The position numbers were made by a program, and so were the translations under genes. Below are positions 38,001-46,208 of a DNA stretch of 47,517 nucleotides, piece after piece. Every line of letters starts with the position of its first letter. Position 1 is the first letter of the stretch. The notes beneath the pieces were generated by a model. It ran no database searches, was not told the DNA's origin, and was given only the letters and a program-made list of their open reading frames with translations. The stretch spans positions 1-47,517 of the forward strand of contig JADJSY010000015.1 of NCBI GenBank assembly GCA_016711435.1. Reading direction: 5' to 3'. The DNA comes from Lewinellaceae bacterium (GTDB lineage: Bacteria; Bacteroidota; Bacteroidia; Chitinophagales; Saprospiraceae).

Positions 38001-38040
38001 TAATATCGGAATATTTAATTTTTAATAAAATCCGATATTA
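38001..38040. promoter_or_regulatory. Operator-like inverted repeat upstream of the Fic gene
   Basis: TAATATCGGA (38001-38010) and TCCGATATTA (38031-38040) are perfect 10-bp complements with a 20-base AT-rich spacer. The repeat ends 12 bases before the candidate -7 box, a position suited to a repressor or activator site. Confidence 0.5.
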
Positions 38041-38052
38041 AGGGAAAACCCA

Positions 38053-38060
38053 TACCTTTG
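38053..38060 (+). promoter_or_regulatory. Candidate -7 box for the Fic gene
   Basis: TACCTTTG fits TAnnTTTG. Between it and the start codon lies a family A repeat, so the leader would be about 80 bases of repeat sequence. Confidence 0.5.
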
Positions 38061-38083
38061 TGGATAATCAGGCCCAAAAATCA

Positions 38084-38146
38084 TTTTGGACTAAACTCTT
38101 TGCAAATGCTTGATTATCAACACGGATAACTAATAACGGATCACTA
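38084..38146 (+). repeat. Dispersed family A repeat, copy in the Fic gene leader
   Basis: TTTTGGACTAAACTCTTTGC, then AAATGCTTGATTATCAACAC and GGATAACTAATAACGGAT match the other four copies. It ends three bases before the ATG. Confidence 0.85.
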
Positions 38147-38149
38147 CAC

Positions 38150-39106
38150 ATGAAATGGACAACATATCCTTATGATTTCAAAGGTCTGGACAAAATCCTT
38201 GCGCGAGTACAAGACAAAAAGGGCCGGCTGGATATGTTGCGTCCCTTGCCAGAGCCTGTTCTTCGCAACTTGCGAGACAGCCTCTCCCTCGAATGGACCT
38301 ACCACTCCAACAGCATCGAGGGCAATACCCTTTCGCTGATAGAAACCAAGTTGGTGGTGGAGGATGGTATGACGATCCAGGGCAAATCCTTGCGTGAGCA
38401 CTTCGAGGCCCTGAACCACCAGGAGGCGGTGGAATGGGTCGAGGGCCTTGTGTCGACGAATGAGCCGTTGCGCAAAGGAGATGTACGCACTTTGCAAAGC
38501 ATAGTACTTCAAAAGATCGATAAATCGTTTGCAGGGGTTTACCGGACAGGCAATGTGCGCATTTCCGGGGCCAATTTTGTGCCGCCGGATGCACTCCTGA
38601 TCGAGGAGTTCATGGACGAGTTGATTAGTTGGTTCAATGATGCCGGGACGCTGCCACCGGTGGTCAAGGCTGCCATTTTTCACCATCGGTTTGTGTGGAT
38701 ACACCCGTTTTTCGACGGCAATGGCCGTACTGTGCGCCTGCTGATGAACCTCTTCCTGATGCGGCAGGGTTACCCGCCCGCCATTATCCTGAAGCAAGAC
38801 CGGCGCAAATACTACGAGGCGCTCAACCGTGCCAATAAAGGCAACTACGGCAAATTGCTGTTGCTTGTGCTCCAGGCAGCCGAACGTACGCTGGATATTT
38901 ACCTCGGCACGGTTACTTCCCATGCGTACGCCGATTATAAGCCCATCGTGGACATCGTTAAAGAGGCGGACATTCCTTATAGCCAGGAATACGTGAGCCT
39001 TTTGGCCCGACAGGGCAAGATTGCCGCCCTCAAAGAAGGCCGTGACTGGCTCACCACGAAGGCCGCGGTGGAGGCGTATCGGCTCGGGCGCGAAAGAAAA
39101 CGGTAA
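38150..39106 (+). CDS. Fic family protein (AMP-transferase-type), class II
   Basis: This 318-residue protein has the catalytic Fic motif HPFFDGNGRTVR at residues 185-196, and the N-terminal inhibitory motif S-x-x-x-E-G at Ser53-Glu57-Gly58 (SNSIEGN), which makes it class II. The C-terminal about 70 residues form a winged-helix-like DNA-binding segment (DIPYSQEYVSLLARQGKIAA). Fic proteins transfer AMP or other groups to target hydroxyls and often act as toxins or stress switches. No separate antitoxin is needed in class II. It faces the AAA ATPase gene, with the stop codons 48 bases apart. Confidence 0.94.
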   Translation: MKWTTYPYDFKGLDKILARVQDKKGRLDMLRPLPEPVLRNLRDSLSLEWTYHSNSIEGNTLSLIETKLVVEDGMTIQGKSLREHFEALNHQEAVEWVEGLVSTNEPLRKGDVRTLQSIVLQKIDKSFAGVYRTGNVRISGANFVPPDALLIEEFMDELISWFNDAGTLPPVVKAAIFHHRFVWIHPFFDGNGRTVRLLMNLFLMRQGYPPAIILKQDRRKYYEALNRANKGNYGKLLLLVLQAAERTLDIYLGTVTSHAYADYKPIVDIVKEADIPYSQEYVSLLARQGKIAALKEGRDWLTTKAAVEAYRLGRERKR

Positions 39107-39154
39107 GTATTGTTTGATGCTATCGTCAAACTATCCCTTTCATCTCGCTGTAAA

Positions 39155-40447
39155 TCAACGAGAACCAATCGTCGAAACGCCATATAAAGGCACATTTGTC
39201 ATCCAGTCTTGCACCCGGAAAAGGCTCATCGAGGTACGAATTGCCGTGCCGGGTTTGTATTTTTCTACAAAAACTTTCAAACTTTTGGACTTTAAATTTT
39301 CTTCAGCTTTTACTTCAATCGGGATGATGCTGTTCTGGGATTGAATCAAAAAATCAATTTCGGCCGTTGCATTGGTAGCCGTCCAATAATAGAGTTCGTG
39401 AGTGATTTTCAATTGTTGCGCAACGAATTGTTCCGTCAGCGCGCCTTTAAACTCGATCAAAATATTGTTTTTTTCAAGCAGAATTTTCTGGTCAATTTTA
39501 GCGAGTGCATTCAACAGACCTATATCCAACAGAAACAATTTAAACACGTCGATGTCTGCATAAGCGTTTAACGGTATAGCGGGTTTTTCCACAAGGCTCA
39601 CTTTAAGCACCATGCCGGCGTCGGAAAGCCAATGGATGGCAGTTTCAAAATCTTTTGCCCTTGCGCCTTTTTTGATTTGCCCGTATATGAATTTTCGGTT
39701 CTCTTTTGCCAATTGGCTGATCAAAGTATGCCATACTAACCTGATTTTTGGCACGATTTCGATGGGCGCATATTTCGCAAAATCGTTTTCGTAGCCTATC
39801 AAAATTTTTTCCTGAATAGCCCGCACTTCCCTTAAATCACCTTGCTGGATATAACTGTTCACCGCTTCGGGCATACCGCCTATGAAGTAATACAGTCTTA
39901 ACAGTTCCACCAATTTATCGTGAAAAACCTCCATTACCGACCAGTTTTGAGCCGCCAAATGTTCTTTCATCAGGCCCTGGCCCACATTTTCCAAAAACTC
40001 GAAAAAACTAATCGGGTACATCCGCAGAAAATCCACTTTCCCGACGGGGAATGAGGTGTTTTTCTGCAACGAAACACCCAACAATGAGCCGGCGGCGACG
40101 ATGTAATATTCCGGGGCTTGTTCGCAGAAATATTTCAGTGCAGTCAACCCTTTTTCCGCTTCCTGTATTTCGTCAAAAATGAGTAGCGTTTTGTCACGCT
40201 GTATTTTGTGATTGGCTTCGATTTCTATGATTGACAGGATGCGTTTTATATCAAAATCCGGTACGAACAATGATTTTAGCCGCTCACTCCCCTCAAAGTT
40301 GAGATAGACAACCTGCTCAAATTCATTTTTGCCAAACTCTTTCATCAGCCAGGTTTTGCCGACCTGCCTCGCCCCTTGTAATATTAAGGGTTTTCGGGTA
40401 GGTGCATTTTTCCAGTTGACCAGCGATTCATAAAGGTCTCTTTTCAT
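39155..40447 (-). CDS. AAA ATPase with DUF4143 C-terminal domain
   Basis: This 430-residue protein has the Walker A GARQVGKT (residues 25-32), a Walker B-like LLIFDEIQE and a C-terminal nuclease-like DUF4143 part (about 195-400, with LLDIGLLNAL and TNATAEIDFLI). The E-I-D-F motif followed by EVKAEENLKSKSL suggests a PD-(D/E)XK-like fold. These proteins are very widespread in Bacteroidota and archaea, and their job is unclear (they have been proposed to be genome-defence or toxin-like). An operator-like repeat lies upstream. Confidence 0.93.
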   Translation of the reverse strand: MKRDLYESLVNWKNAPTRKPLILQGARQVGKTWLMKEFGKNEFEQVVYLNFEGSERLKSLFVPDFDIKRILSIIEIEANHKIQRDKTLLIFDEIQEAEKGLTALKYFCEQAPEYYIVAAGSLLGVSLQKNTSFPVGKVDFLRMYPISFFEFLENVGQGLMKEHLAAQNWSVMEVFHDKLVELLRLYYFIGGMPEAVNSYIQQGDLREVRAIQEKILIGYENDFAKYAPIEIVPKIRLVWHTLISQLAKENRKFIYGQIKKGARAKDFETAIHWLSDAGMVLKVSLVEKPAIPLNAYADIDVFKLFLLDIGLLNALAKIDQKILLEKNNILIEFKGALTEQFVAQQLKITHELYYWTATNATAEIDFLIQSQNSIIPIEVKAEENLKSKSLKVFVEKYKPGTAIRTSMSLFRVQDWMTNVPLYGVSTIGSR

Positions 40448-40472
40448 TTTTTTAATTTGATTTTTATTGCAA

Positions 40473-40504
40473 TATTACATTTTTTCAAACGAAAAAATGT
40501 AATA
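40473..40504. promoter_or_regulatory. Operator-like inverted repeat upstream of the AAA/DUF4143 gene
   Basis: TATTACATTTTTTC (40473-40486) and GAAAAAATGTAATA (40491-40504) are perfect 14-bp complements around a 4-base loop. A diverged second copy (TTTACACTTTTTCAAATGAA) follows at about 40506-40525. The AAA start lies 26 bases away, so a protein binding site or leader hairpin is likely. Confidence 0.5.
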
Positions 40505-40666
40505 CTTTACACTTTTTCAAATGAAAATATTAGAAACTGCTGTGTAGTACAGATAGGCTTTACAGCATTTACGGTAGAAAGCATCCTTTTCATCCCAAAT
40601 AATCATCACAAATGAAAATAATGCTCGATTTTGACGCCCATTTCAGTTCGTCAAACAGCAAAAAAT

Positions 40667-41752
40667 ATGCAACGCCGTCAATTCCTCGCCCAAAGCACCC
40701 TCGCCACCGCCGCCCTGCTCACTCCCGCAAGTCTCCTGTGCACCGCCCCCGACAACCGCCCGCTCGGCATCGCTTTGGTGGGACTGGGCAATTACGCCAC
40801 CAACCAACTGGCGCCCGCCCTGCTACAAACCAAAAACTGCCGCCTGGCGGGCATTGTGACCGGATCGCCCGAAAAGGCCGCTGTCTGGAAGGCGAAGTAC
40901 AATATCCCGGACAAAAACGTCTACAATTACGAGACCTTCGACCGCATCCGCGACAACCCGGACATCGATATTGTGTACGTGGTATTACCCAATTCGATGC
41001 ACGCGGAATACACGATCCGGGCGGCCAGGGCGGGCAAACACGTGATATGTGAAAAACCGATGGCACTCAACGTCCGCGAATGCGAACAAATGATCGAGGC
41101 CTGCGCGGCAGCAAAAGTGCAACTGGCTATCGGTTACCGCCTCTACTACGAGCCGCACCACCTGGAAATGCGGCGATTGGGTGTCGAAAAACCGCTCGGC
41201 GCCGTCAAAACCATCGAAAGCAGCCTGGGTTTTTCGATGGCCAACCCGGAATCCTGGCGGCTGAACAAGGCCATGGGCGGCGGCGGCGCCATCATGGACC
41301 TCGGTGTGTACTGCATCCAGGGCGCGCGTCGGACGGTGGGCGAATTGCCCGTCGCAGTAACGGCACAAGGCTATGTGCGCGACACCAAAGTGTTCAAAGA
41401 CATTTATGAAATGATGATGTTCCAGATGGAATTTCCCGGTGGAGCAGTGTCCAATTCGACCACCACGTACTCCTCTTATGTTGACCGGCTGTACGCCACC
41501 AGCGATTACAGGTGGTTCGGTTTGCAACCTTCTTTTAATGCGACCGGCGCAAAAGGCGTGTCCTCGGAAGCGCCTATCGACTTTAAAACGCCTGATTATC
41601 AGCAGATTGCACAAATGGACGCCTTTGTGCAAAATATCCGGGATAACACGACGCCGGAAGCCTCCGGACAGGAAGGAATGTTTGATTTGAAAATTATTGA
41701 GGCGGTTGTGCTGGCGGCCCAGAAAGGGCAACAGGTGGAGTTGAATTGGTAG
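40667..41752 (+). CDS. Gfo/Idh/MocA family oxidoreductase with Tat signal
   Basis: The ATG at 40667 is chosen because it starts the Tat signal MQRRQFLAQSTLATAAL (Arg3-Arg4). The upstream in-frame ATG at 40631 adds 12 residues without a signal. The protein is 361 residues with a Rossmann GLGNYATNQLAPALL motif, the EKPMALN active-site lysine motif (about residue 130) and VYVVLPNSMHAEYTIRAARA. It resembles periplasmic glucose-fructose oxidoreductase relatives that keep NADP tightly bound. The sugar substrate is unknown. Confidence 0.92.
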   Translation: MQRRQFLAQSTLATAALLTPASLLCTAPDNRPLGIALVGLGNYATNQLAPALLQTKNCRLAGIVTGSPEKAAVWKAKYNIPDKNVYNYETFDRIRDNPDIDIVYVVLPNSMHAEYTIRAARAGKHVICEKPMALNVRECEQMIEACAAAKVQLAIGYRLYYEPHHLEMRRLGVEKPLGAVKTIESSLGFSMANPESWRLNKAMGGGGAIMDLGVYCIQGARRTVGELPVAVTAQGYVRDTKVFKDIYEMMMFQMEFPGGAVSNSTTTYSSYVDRLYATSDYRWFGLQPSFNATGAKGVSSEAPIDFKTPDYQQIAQMDAFVQNIRDNTTPEASGQEGMFDLKIIEAVVLAAQKGQQVELNW

Positions 41753-41824
41753 GGATGAGGATGAGGGATGAGGGATGCCGAGCGTGGTGTCCAACTCCGT
41801 CAAAACTCAATTTTTCGAGCGACT

Positions 41825-41918
41825 TAGTGGTGGCATGGGATTTTTTAAATACGATTCGGGTAGTTTTTCAGTCGAAAAACTACCCGAATCGTATTTAAAA
41901 AATCCCATGCCACCACTA
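41825..41918. terminator. Perfect 45-bp hairpin between convergent genes
   Basis: Arms 41825-41869 and 41874-41918 match exactly over 45 bp with a 4-base loop. GATGAGGGATGAGGGATG words precede it (41757-41775) with a GCCGAGCGTGGTG half-site shared with 31396. The right arm contains the stop codon of DoxX, and the left arm follows the Gfo/Idh gene, so it may terminate both. Confidence 0.8.
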
Positions 41919-42293
41919 GGCCCGCTTCCAACCGTCAGGAAATGCGATTACAACCAAACAAACGATCAGCAAAAAACTATACTCAAAACCGTTTCTCCCG
42001 GCGCCTACCACAAACCAGCCTTCCTTAAAATGCACCAATATGATGCCCATGAGCAGGTTGAATATAAATACCAGCGCGATCGGGCGGACAAACTTTCCCA
42101 ACAGCAGCAGTGTGCCACCCACTAGTTCAAAAAGGGTGATAGCCCAGGCGATATACAGGCCAAAGGGCGAAAAACCAACTGCATCCAGAAACTGTTCGCC
42201 AAATGGCGTGACGCCGTTGATGTAAATGCGGGTGCAGCCATGGGTCAGAAAAATGAAGGCTACGGACAGGCGTAAAAGTAAGTGGCTATTCAT
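41916..42293 (-). CDS. DoxX family membrane protein
   Basis: This 125-residue protein has four helices. FLTHGCTRIYINGVTPFG matches the family N-terminal region, and LFELVGGTLLLLGKFVRPIALVF matches the core. DoxX-like proteins are small integral membrane proteins of varied and mostly unclear function, sometimes linked to terminal oxidases or oxidative stress. Perfect hairpins lie on both sides. Confidence 0.88.
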   Translation of the reverse strand: MNSHLLLRLSVAFIFLTHGCTRIYINGVTPFGEQFLDAVGFSPFGLYIAWAITLFELVGGTLLLLGKFVRPIALVFIFNLLMGIILVHFKEGWFVVGAGRNGFEYSFLLIVCLVVIAFPDGWKRA

Positions 42294-42299
42294 ATGATT

Positions 42300-42418
42300 A
42301 GTTATGAGTTATGAGTTATGAGTTATTGGAGTTTCAGGCTGGAATGGCAAAGTAAAGAATACTTTATTTCCCATTCCAGCCTGAAACTCCAATAACTCAT
42401 AACTCATAACTCATAACT
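42300..42418. terminator. Perfect 48-bp hairpin between two minus-strand genes
   Basis: Arms 42300-42347 and 42371-42418 are exact complements of 48 bp with a 23-base loop. The outer half is the tandem 7-bp word AACTCAT / ATGAGTT. The right arm ends at the first base of the stop codon of the FG-GAP gene. A strong terminator or a stable 3' structure is expected. Confidence 0.8.
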
Positions 42419-44177
42419 CATTTAATAACCTTCACCGCTTCCGAAACCCCAATATCGCTAATCAGGCGCAGTGAATATACGCCATTTGGCAAATGTGCGG
42501 TTGAAAATTGAAAACCGTGCGAACCGGCATCGACCTGCATGGCGCCTTTGCTGCGTACCACCTTCCCCTGTGCGTCTATCAGTTCAAACCTGCCCTGCCG
42601 GATGGGTTTGTCATTGACGAGTGTCCAGTTTAATGTATCGCTGATGGGATTGGGCGCCACCTGTAATTTTAAGGCATTGTTGACCGGGTTATTTACCCCG
42701 GACGCCTGCCCTTCCACCACGGTAATGGTTTGATTGACCGCGGTATTTCCCAGTAGTTGTTGTAGCCCGGAAGGCCAGCGGATTTCGATACTGTCAATCT
42801 GGGTAGTGGCGCCGAAACCGAAATGCGCCGTCAGGCTGTTCTGGCCGCAATAGCCCGACTGAGCGCTGATGTCGCGGAGTTGTGTGACCGGTTGTCCGTT
42901 GATGGTTGCCTTTACGCGGATTTGCGCGCCGATAGCGGCCTGGTTGGAATTGACGCCGATCAACTTGATTTTCAACCAGTTATTTCCATTGTCATTATTC
43001 AAAAAAACGCTGTGGTTAGGCTGAGCGGCAGCACTGTTCCTTTTGCAGTTGGCAATCACCAGGTCTTGGAAACCATCCTCATTCAAATCGCCCCACGCCA
43101 CGCCATAGGAACAAGGGGTGGCGTAATTGGGCAAACCCGTGAGGTCGCGCGTAAAGACGCCGGCGCCGTCATTTTGATATAAAAAATTGTTGATCGTACC
43201 GCTACAAAAGCCGTTGGCGACAAAAAGATCGAGGTCGCCGTCGTTGTCATAATCGGCAAATGCACTGCCGAACGAACAACCGCCATCCGTATTGATGGCC
43301 CCTTGAGGCGCCACTGTGAAACCGCCGTTGCCGTTATTGATAAAAAGCCGGTTGTTTTCCGGCGCAAAATTGCCTGAATTCCCCACAAAAAGATCGAGCA
43401 GGCCGTCGTTATTCACATCGCCCCAACTGGCAGTGATGGAGCTGAGTACTTCCGAAGTAGCGGGGTCGTTGTTGACTTTGACAAAACCGCCGTTGCCATT
43501 GTTGCGAAACAGGTTGTTGATGTGCTGCGATTCGCGGGTGACAAACAAATCGAGGTCGCCGTCGTTGTCATAGTCAGCCCAGTTGGCCGAACGGCTGGCG
43601 GTGTTTTCGTTTAAAACAGCAGTATTTATTTTTACAAAACCGTTGTTGCCCGTATTGCGGTACAAGAAATCGCGCAGGTCGTCGCCGCCGCTGTTGGTGA
43701 TGTACACATCTACCAGTCCGTCGTTGTCATAATCGCCGAAAGCCGCCGTTTCCGAGTGGGTGCCGGTGTTGCCTGTCACAGCATCAGGCAGGTGGGTAAA
43801 ATTTCCATTCCCGACATTCCGGTAAAAAAATTGGGCGCCCCATACCAGGTGACCATGTAGGCATCCACGTCGCCATCGTTGTCCGTATCGGCAAAAGTAG
43901 TGCCGTCGGAAGGGCTGTGATCGAGTACAATCGGGTCGTTTTGTACCGCCTCGAAAACCCCGCTGCCGAGGTTGAGGTACAACTCGTTGTTTTGTCCTCC
44001 CTGCAAACCGTTGGAAATAAACACATCGTCGAGTCCGTCGCCATTGACATCCACGATGTTGACGCTGCGGCTGTCGCCGGGCGTGTTGCTAAGCGGTGAA
44101 TTGTTGAGTTGGGTAAATTGTTGGGCGGATAAGGCCATTCCAGGCAAAAAAAGGCAGCAAATAAGAAGTTGTCGCAT
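42418..44177 (-). pseudogene. FG-GAP/VCBS repeat and UnbV protein with T9SS sorting domain, frame broken at an A7 run
   Basis: The frame from 44177 (MRQLLICCLF, a signal) runs to about 43824 and continues in the neighbouring frame to 42418. Adding one base to the 7-A run at 43824-43830 (T on the gene strand) joins them into about 586 residues, reading NFFYRNVGNGNFTHLPDA across the join. Calcium-binding FG-GAP repeats (for example NGDGLDDVFI, DNDGDLDLFV) recur, followed by an ASPIC/UnbV domain and a type IX secretion C-terminal domain (LQVAPNPISDTL onwards). It is a secreted cell-surface protein. The frame break is probably error. Confidence 0.88.
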
Positions 44178-44318
44178 GTGAAGAAGTTTAGGAGCAAAAT
44201 ATGGGCATTAGCATCGGCGGATATTTTTATTCAATAAATGGCATTTATCTCCGGTTAAAGGGCGGTTTGCTCCCCCGTAAATGCTGCGGGCGTTTGTATT
44301 CCAATTCTTTTTCGCGAA

Positions 44319-44326
44319 TACCTTTG
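44319..44326 (+). promoter_or_regulatory. Candidate promoter of the LytS gene, giving a near-leaderless start
   Basis: TACCTTTG fits TAnnTTTG, and TTTG at 44293-44296 lies 22 bases before it. The ATG at 44331 begins four bases after the box, so the transcript could be leaderless. Confidence 0.5.
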
Positions 44327-44330
44327 CAAC

Positions 44331-45353
44331 ATGAAGTGGATAGACAACTACCGGGTAAGACACGGGCTTTTCTGGTTCCTATACTGGCTGATCATGGGTT
44401 TTATCGGCGGTCGCTACGATTTGCAGTTCGGAAGGGCTTATGCGCATGAAGCCATCGAACTGCCGTTGCGCATGTGTATGGTGTACGCAGTTGTAGCCAG
44501 AACCCCCATCCTGGGCAAAGGCAACTGGTGGCGGTGGCTGGCTGAAGTGTTAGCCATCCTGATCCTGGCTACATTTGCAAGCCGGGTTTTGATGTACTGG
44601 GTCATTTATCCCGCTTTTTACAAAGCAGATTACACCATTACTTTTTGGGCGGAAACGAGGTTTATTTACGCTTTTTTAGACCTGGCGCTGACGCTTTTTC
44701 TGGTGCTCTCCTTGCGATTTGCCCGGCAATACATGGATTTTTCAAGCCAAAAACAACAATTATTAGTTGAAAAAGCGACGGCTGAATTGAATGCCCTGCG
44801 CAACCAGACCAACCCGCATTTTTTATTCAATACCCTGACCAATATTTATGCGCTCGCCCGGAAAAACGCCCCGGAAACCGCCGACGTCGTGCTTCGGCTC
44901 TCTCAATTGCTGCGTTATATCCTGTATGAATGCGCTGTGCCTACCATTCCCATCGAGCGCGAACTGCACATTATTCAAACCTATATCGATCTGGAAAAAC
45001 TGCGCTTCGGCAAGCGGCTTCAGGTGTCGTCGCAGCAATCGGTGGATGACCCGCAATTCCAGATTCCGCCCCTGCTGTTGCCCTTATTCGAAAATGCCTT
45101 CAAACACGGCGCCGGAGAAAGCCGTTTTTCCATTCAATTGGACTGGGCACTCCGCCTGCAACTAGGGCGTCTGGATTTTAGCATCAGCAATTCCGTAGAG
45201 CAGGCAGAATCCCGGGAAGAAACGTCTACGGCGGGTATCGGTCTGCGAAACCTGCGCAGGCAACTGGAACTCCTGTATGGCATGCACTACCAACTCGATA
45301 CGCTGGAAGAACCGGAGCGATTTACCGTAACCTTATCGATACAACATGAATGA
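44331..45353 (+). CDS. LytS-type sensor histidine kinase
   Basis: This 340-residue protein has four hydrophobic segments in the first about 130 residues, then a short coiled linker and a His_kinase domain with His163 in NPHFLFNT. The ATP-binding part has LLPLFENAFKHG and a later GIGLRNLRRQLELLY. It autophosphorylates and passes phosphate to the LytTR regulator encoded next, whose start overlaps its end by 8 bases. The signal sensed is unknown. Confidence 0.94.
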   Translation: MKWIDNYRVRHGLFWFLYWLIMGFIGGRYDLQFGRAYAHEAIELPLRMCMVYAVVARTPILGKGNWWRWLAEVLAILILATFASRVLMYWVIYPAFYKADYTITFWAETRFIYAFLDLALTLFLVLSLRFARQYMDFSSQKQQLLVEKATAELNALRNQTNPHFLFNTLTNIYALARKNAPETADVVLRLSQLLRYILYECAVPTIPIERELHIIQTYIDLEKLRFGKRLQVSSQQSVDDPQFQIPPLLLPLFENAFKHGAGESRFSIQLDWALRLQLGRLDFSISNSVEQAESREETSTAGIGLRNLRRQLELLYGMHYQLDTLEEPERFTVTLSIQHE

Positions 45354-46023
45354 AACCCTGCGTTGCCTCATCGTTGAAGACGAACTGCTGCCGGCCGAAT
45401 TATTGAGCGATTATATCCGGCAAACACCCTGGCTGGCGCTGGCCGGCGTGTGTACCGACGCTATTTTTGCGATGGAATGGTTGCGCCGCGACCCGGTGGA
45501 CGTAATTTTCTTAGACATTCACCTGCCGCAATTAAAAGGGCTGGATTTCCTGGCAGTATTGCAAAACCCTCCCTTAGTGGTGCTGACCACGGCATATCAC
45601 GAATATGCACTGCAAAGCTACCGCTTTGATGTGGTGGATTACCTGCTGAAACCGTACGATTTCCCCCGTTTCATCGAAGCGGCAGAAAAACTGCACCGCC
45701 GTCATACGCTGCACTATCCGGCGCCCGACGCTATTTTTGTTAAAGTAAATAAGCTACAGGTCAGGATTCTGTTGCAAGACATCCTGTACATCGAAAGTCT
45801 AAAGGAATACTGCAAAATTCACATCGCCGACCGCTCCTGGCTGACGCAGGCTACCCTGACGGAAATGGAAGCCCGCCTGCCACCCGATCTTTTTTTGCGC
45901 ATTCACCGATCATACATCATTCATTTGAACCAAATGACAGCGTATGCAGCCACGGAAATTGAATTGGGAAAGTTTCGTTGCCGATTGGGAAGACATACCT
46001 GCCTGAAGTACAGGAGTATTTAG
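45346..46023 (+). CDS. LytTR family response regulator
   Basis: This 225-residue protein starts with a receiver domain (phospho-acceptor Asp57 in DVIFLDIHLP, acidic pair at EDE near residue 11, Lys in LLKPYDF) and ends with a LytTR DNA-binding domain (about 125-220, IFVKVNKLQVRILLQDILYI, then LRIHRSYIIHLNQM). It overlaps the kinase gene by 8 bases, so the two are translationally coupled. Confidence 0.95.
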   Translation: MNETLRCLIVEDELLPAELLSDYIRQTPWLALAGVCTDAIFAMEWLRRDPVDVIFLDIHLPQLKGLDFLAVLQNPPLVVLTTAYHEYALQSYRFDVVDYLLKPYDFPRFIEAAEKLHRRHTLHYPAPDAIFVKVNKLQVRILLQDILYIESLKEYCKIHIADRSWLTQATLTEMEARLPPDLFLRIHRSYIIHLNQMTAYAATEIELGKFRCRLGRHTCLKYRSI

Positions 46024-46208
46024 AAAAATGGTGCGGCAAGTAAAGGCTGACATCACAAACTACTAATTATGTTGAAACCTGACTTTATCTAAAAACAGTT
46101 TCAGCAGCACCGAATATTTTGGGCATATTTGCAACGCCTTCCCTTCATCGCGGGCCCCGGTGGTGGAGGCATCAGTACACTTCATTTTTTCAAAAACAAC
46201 GACTTCAC

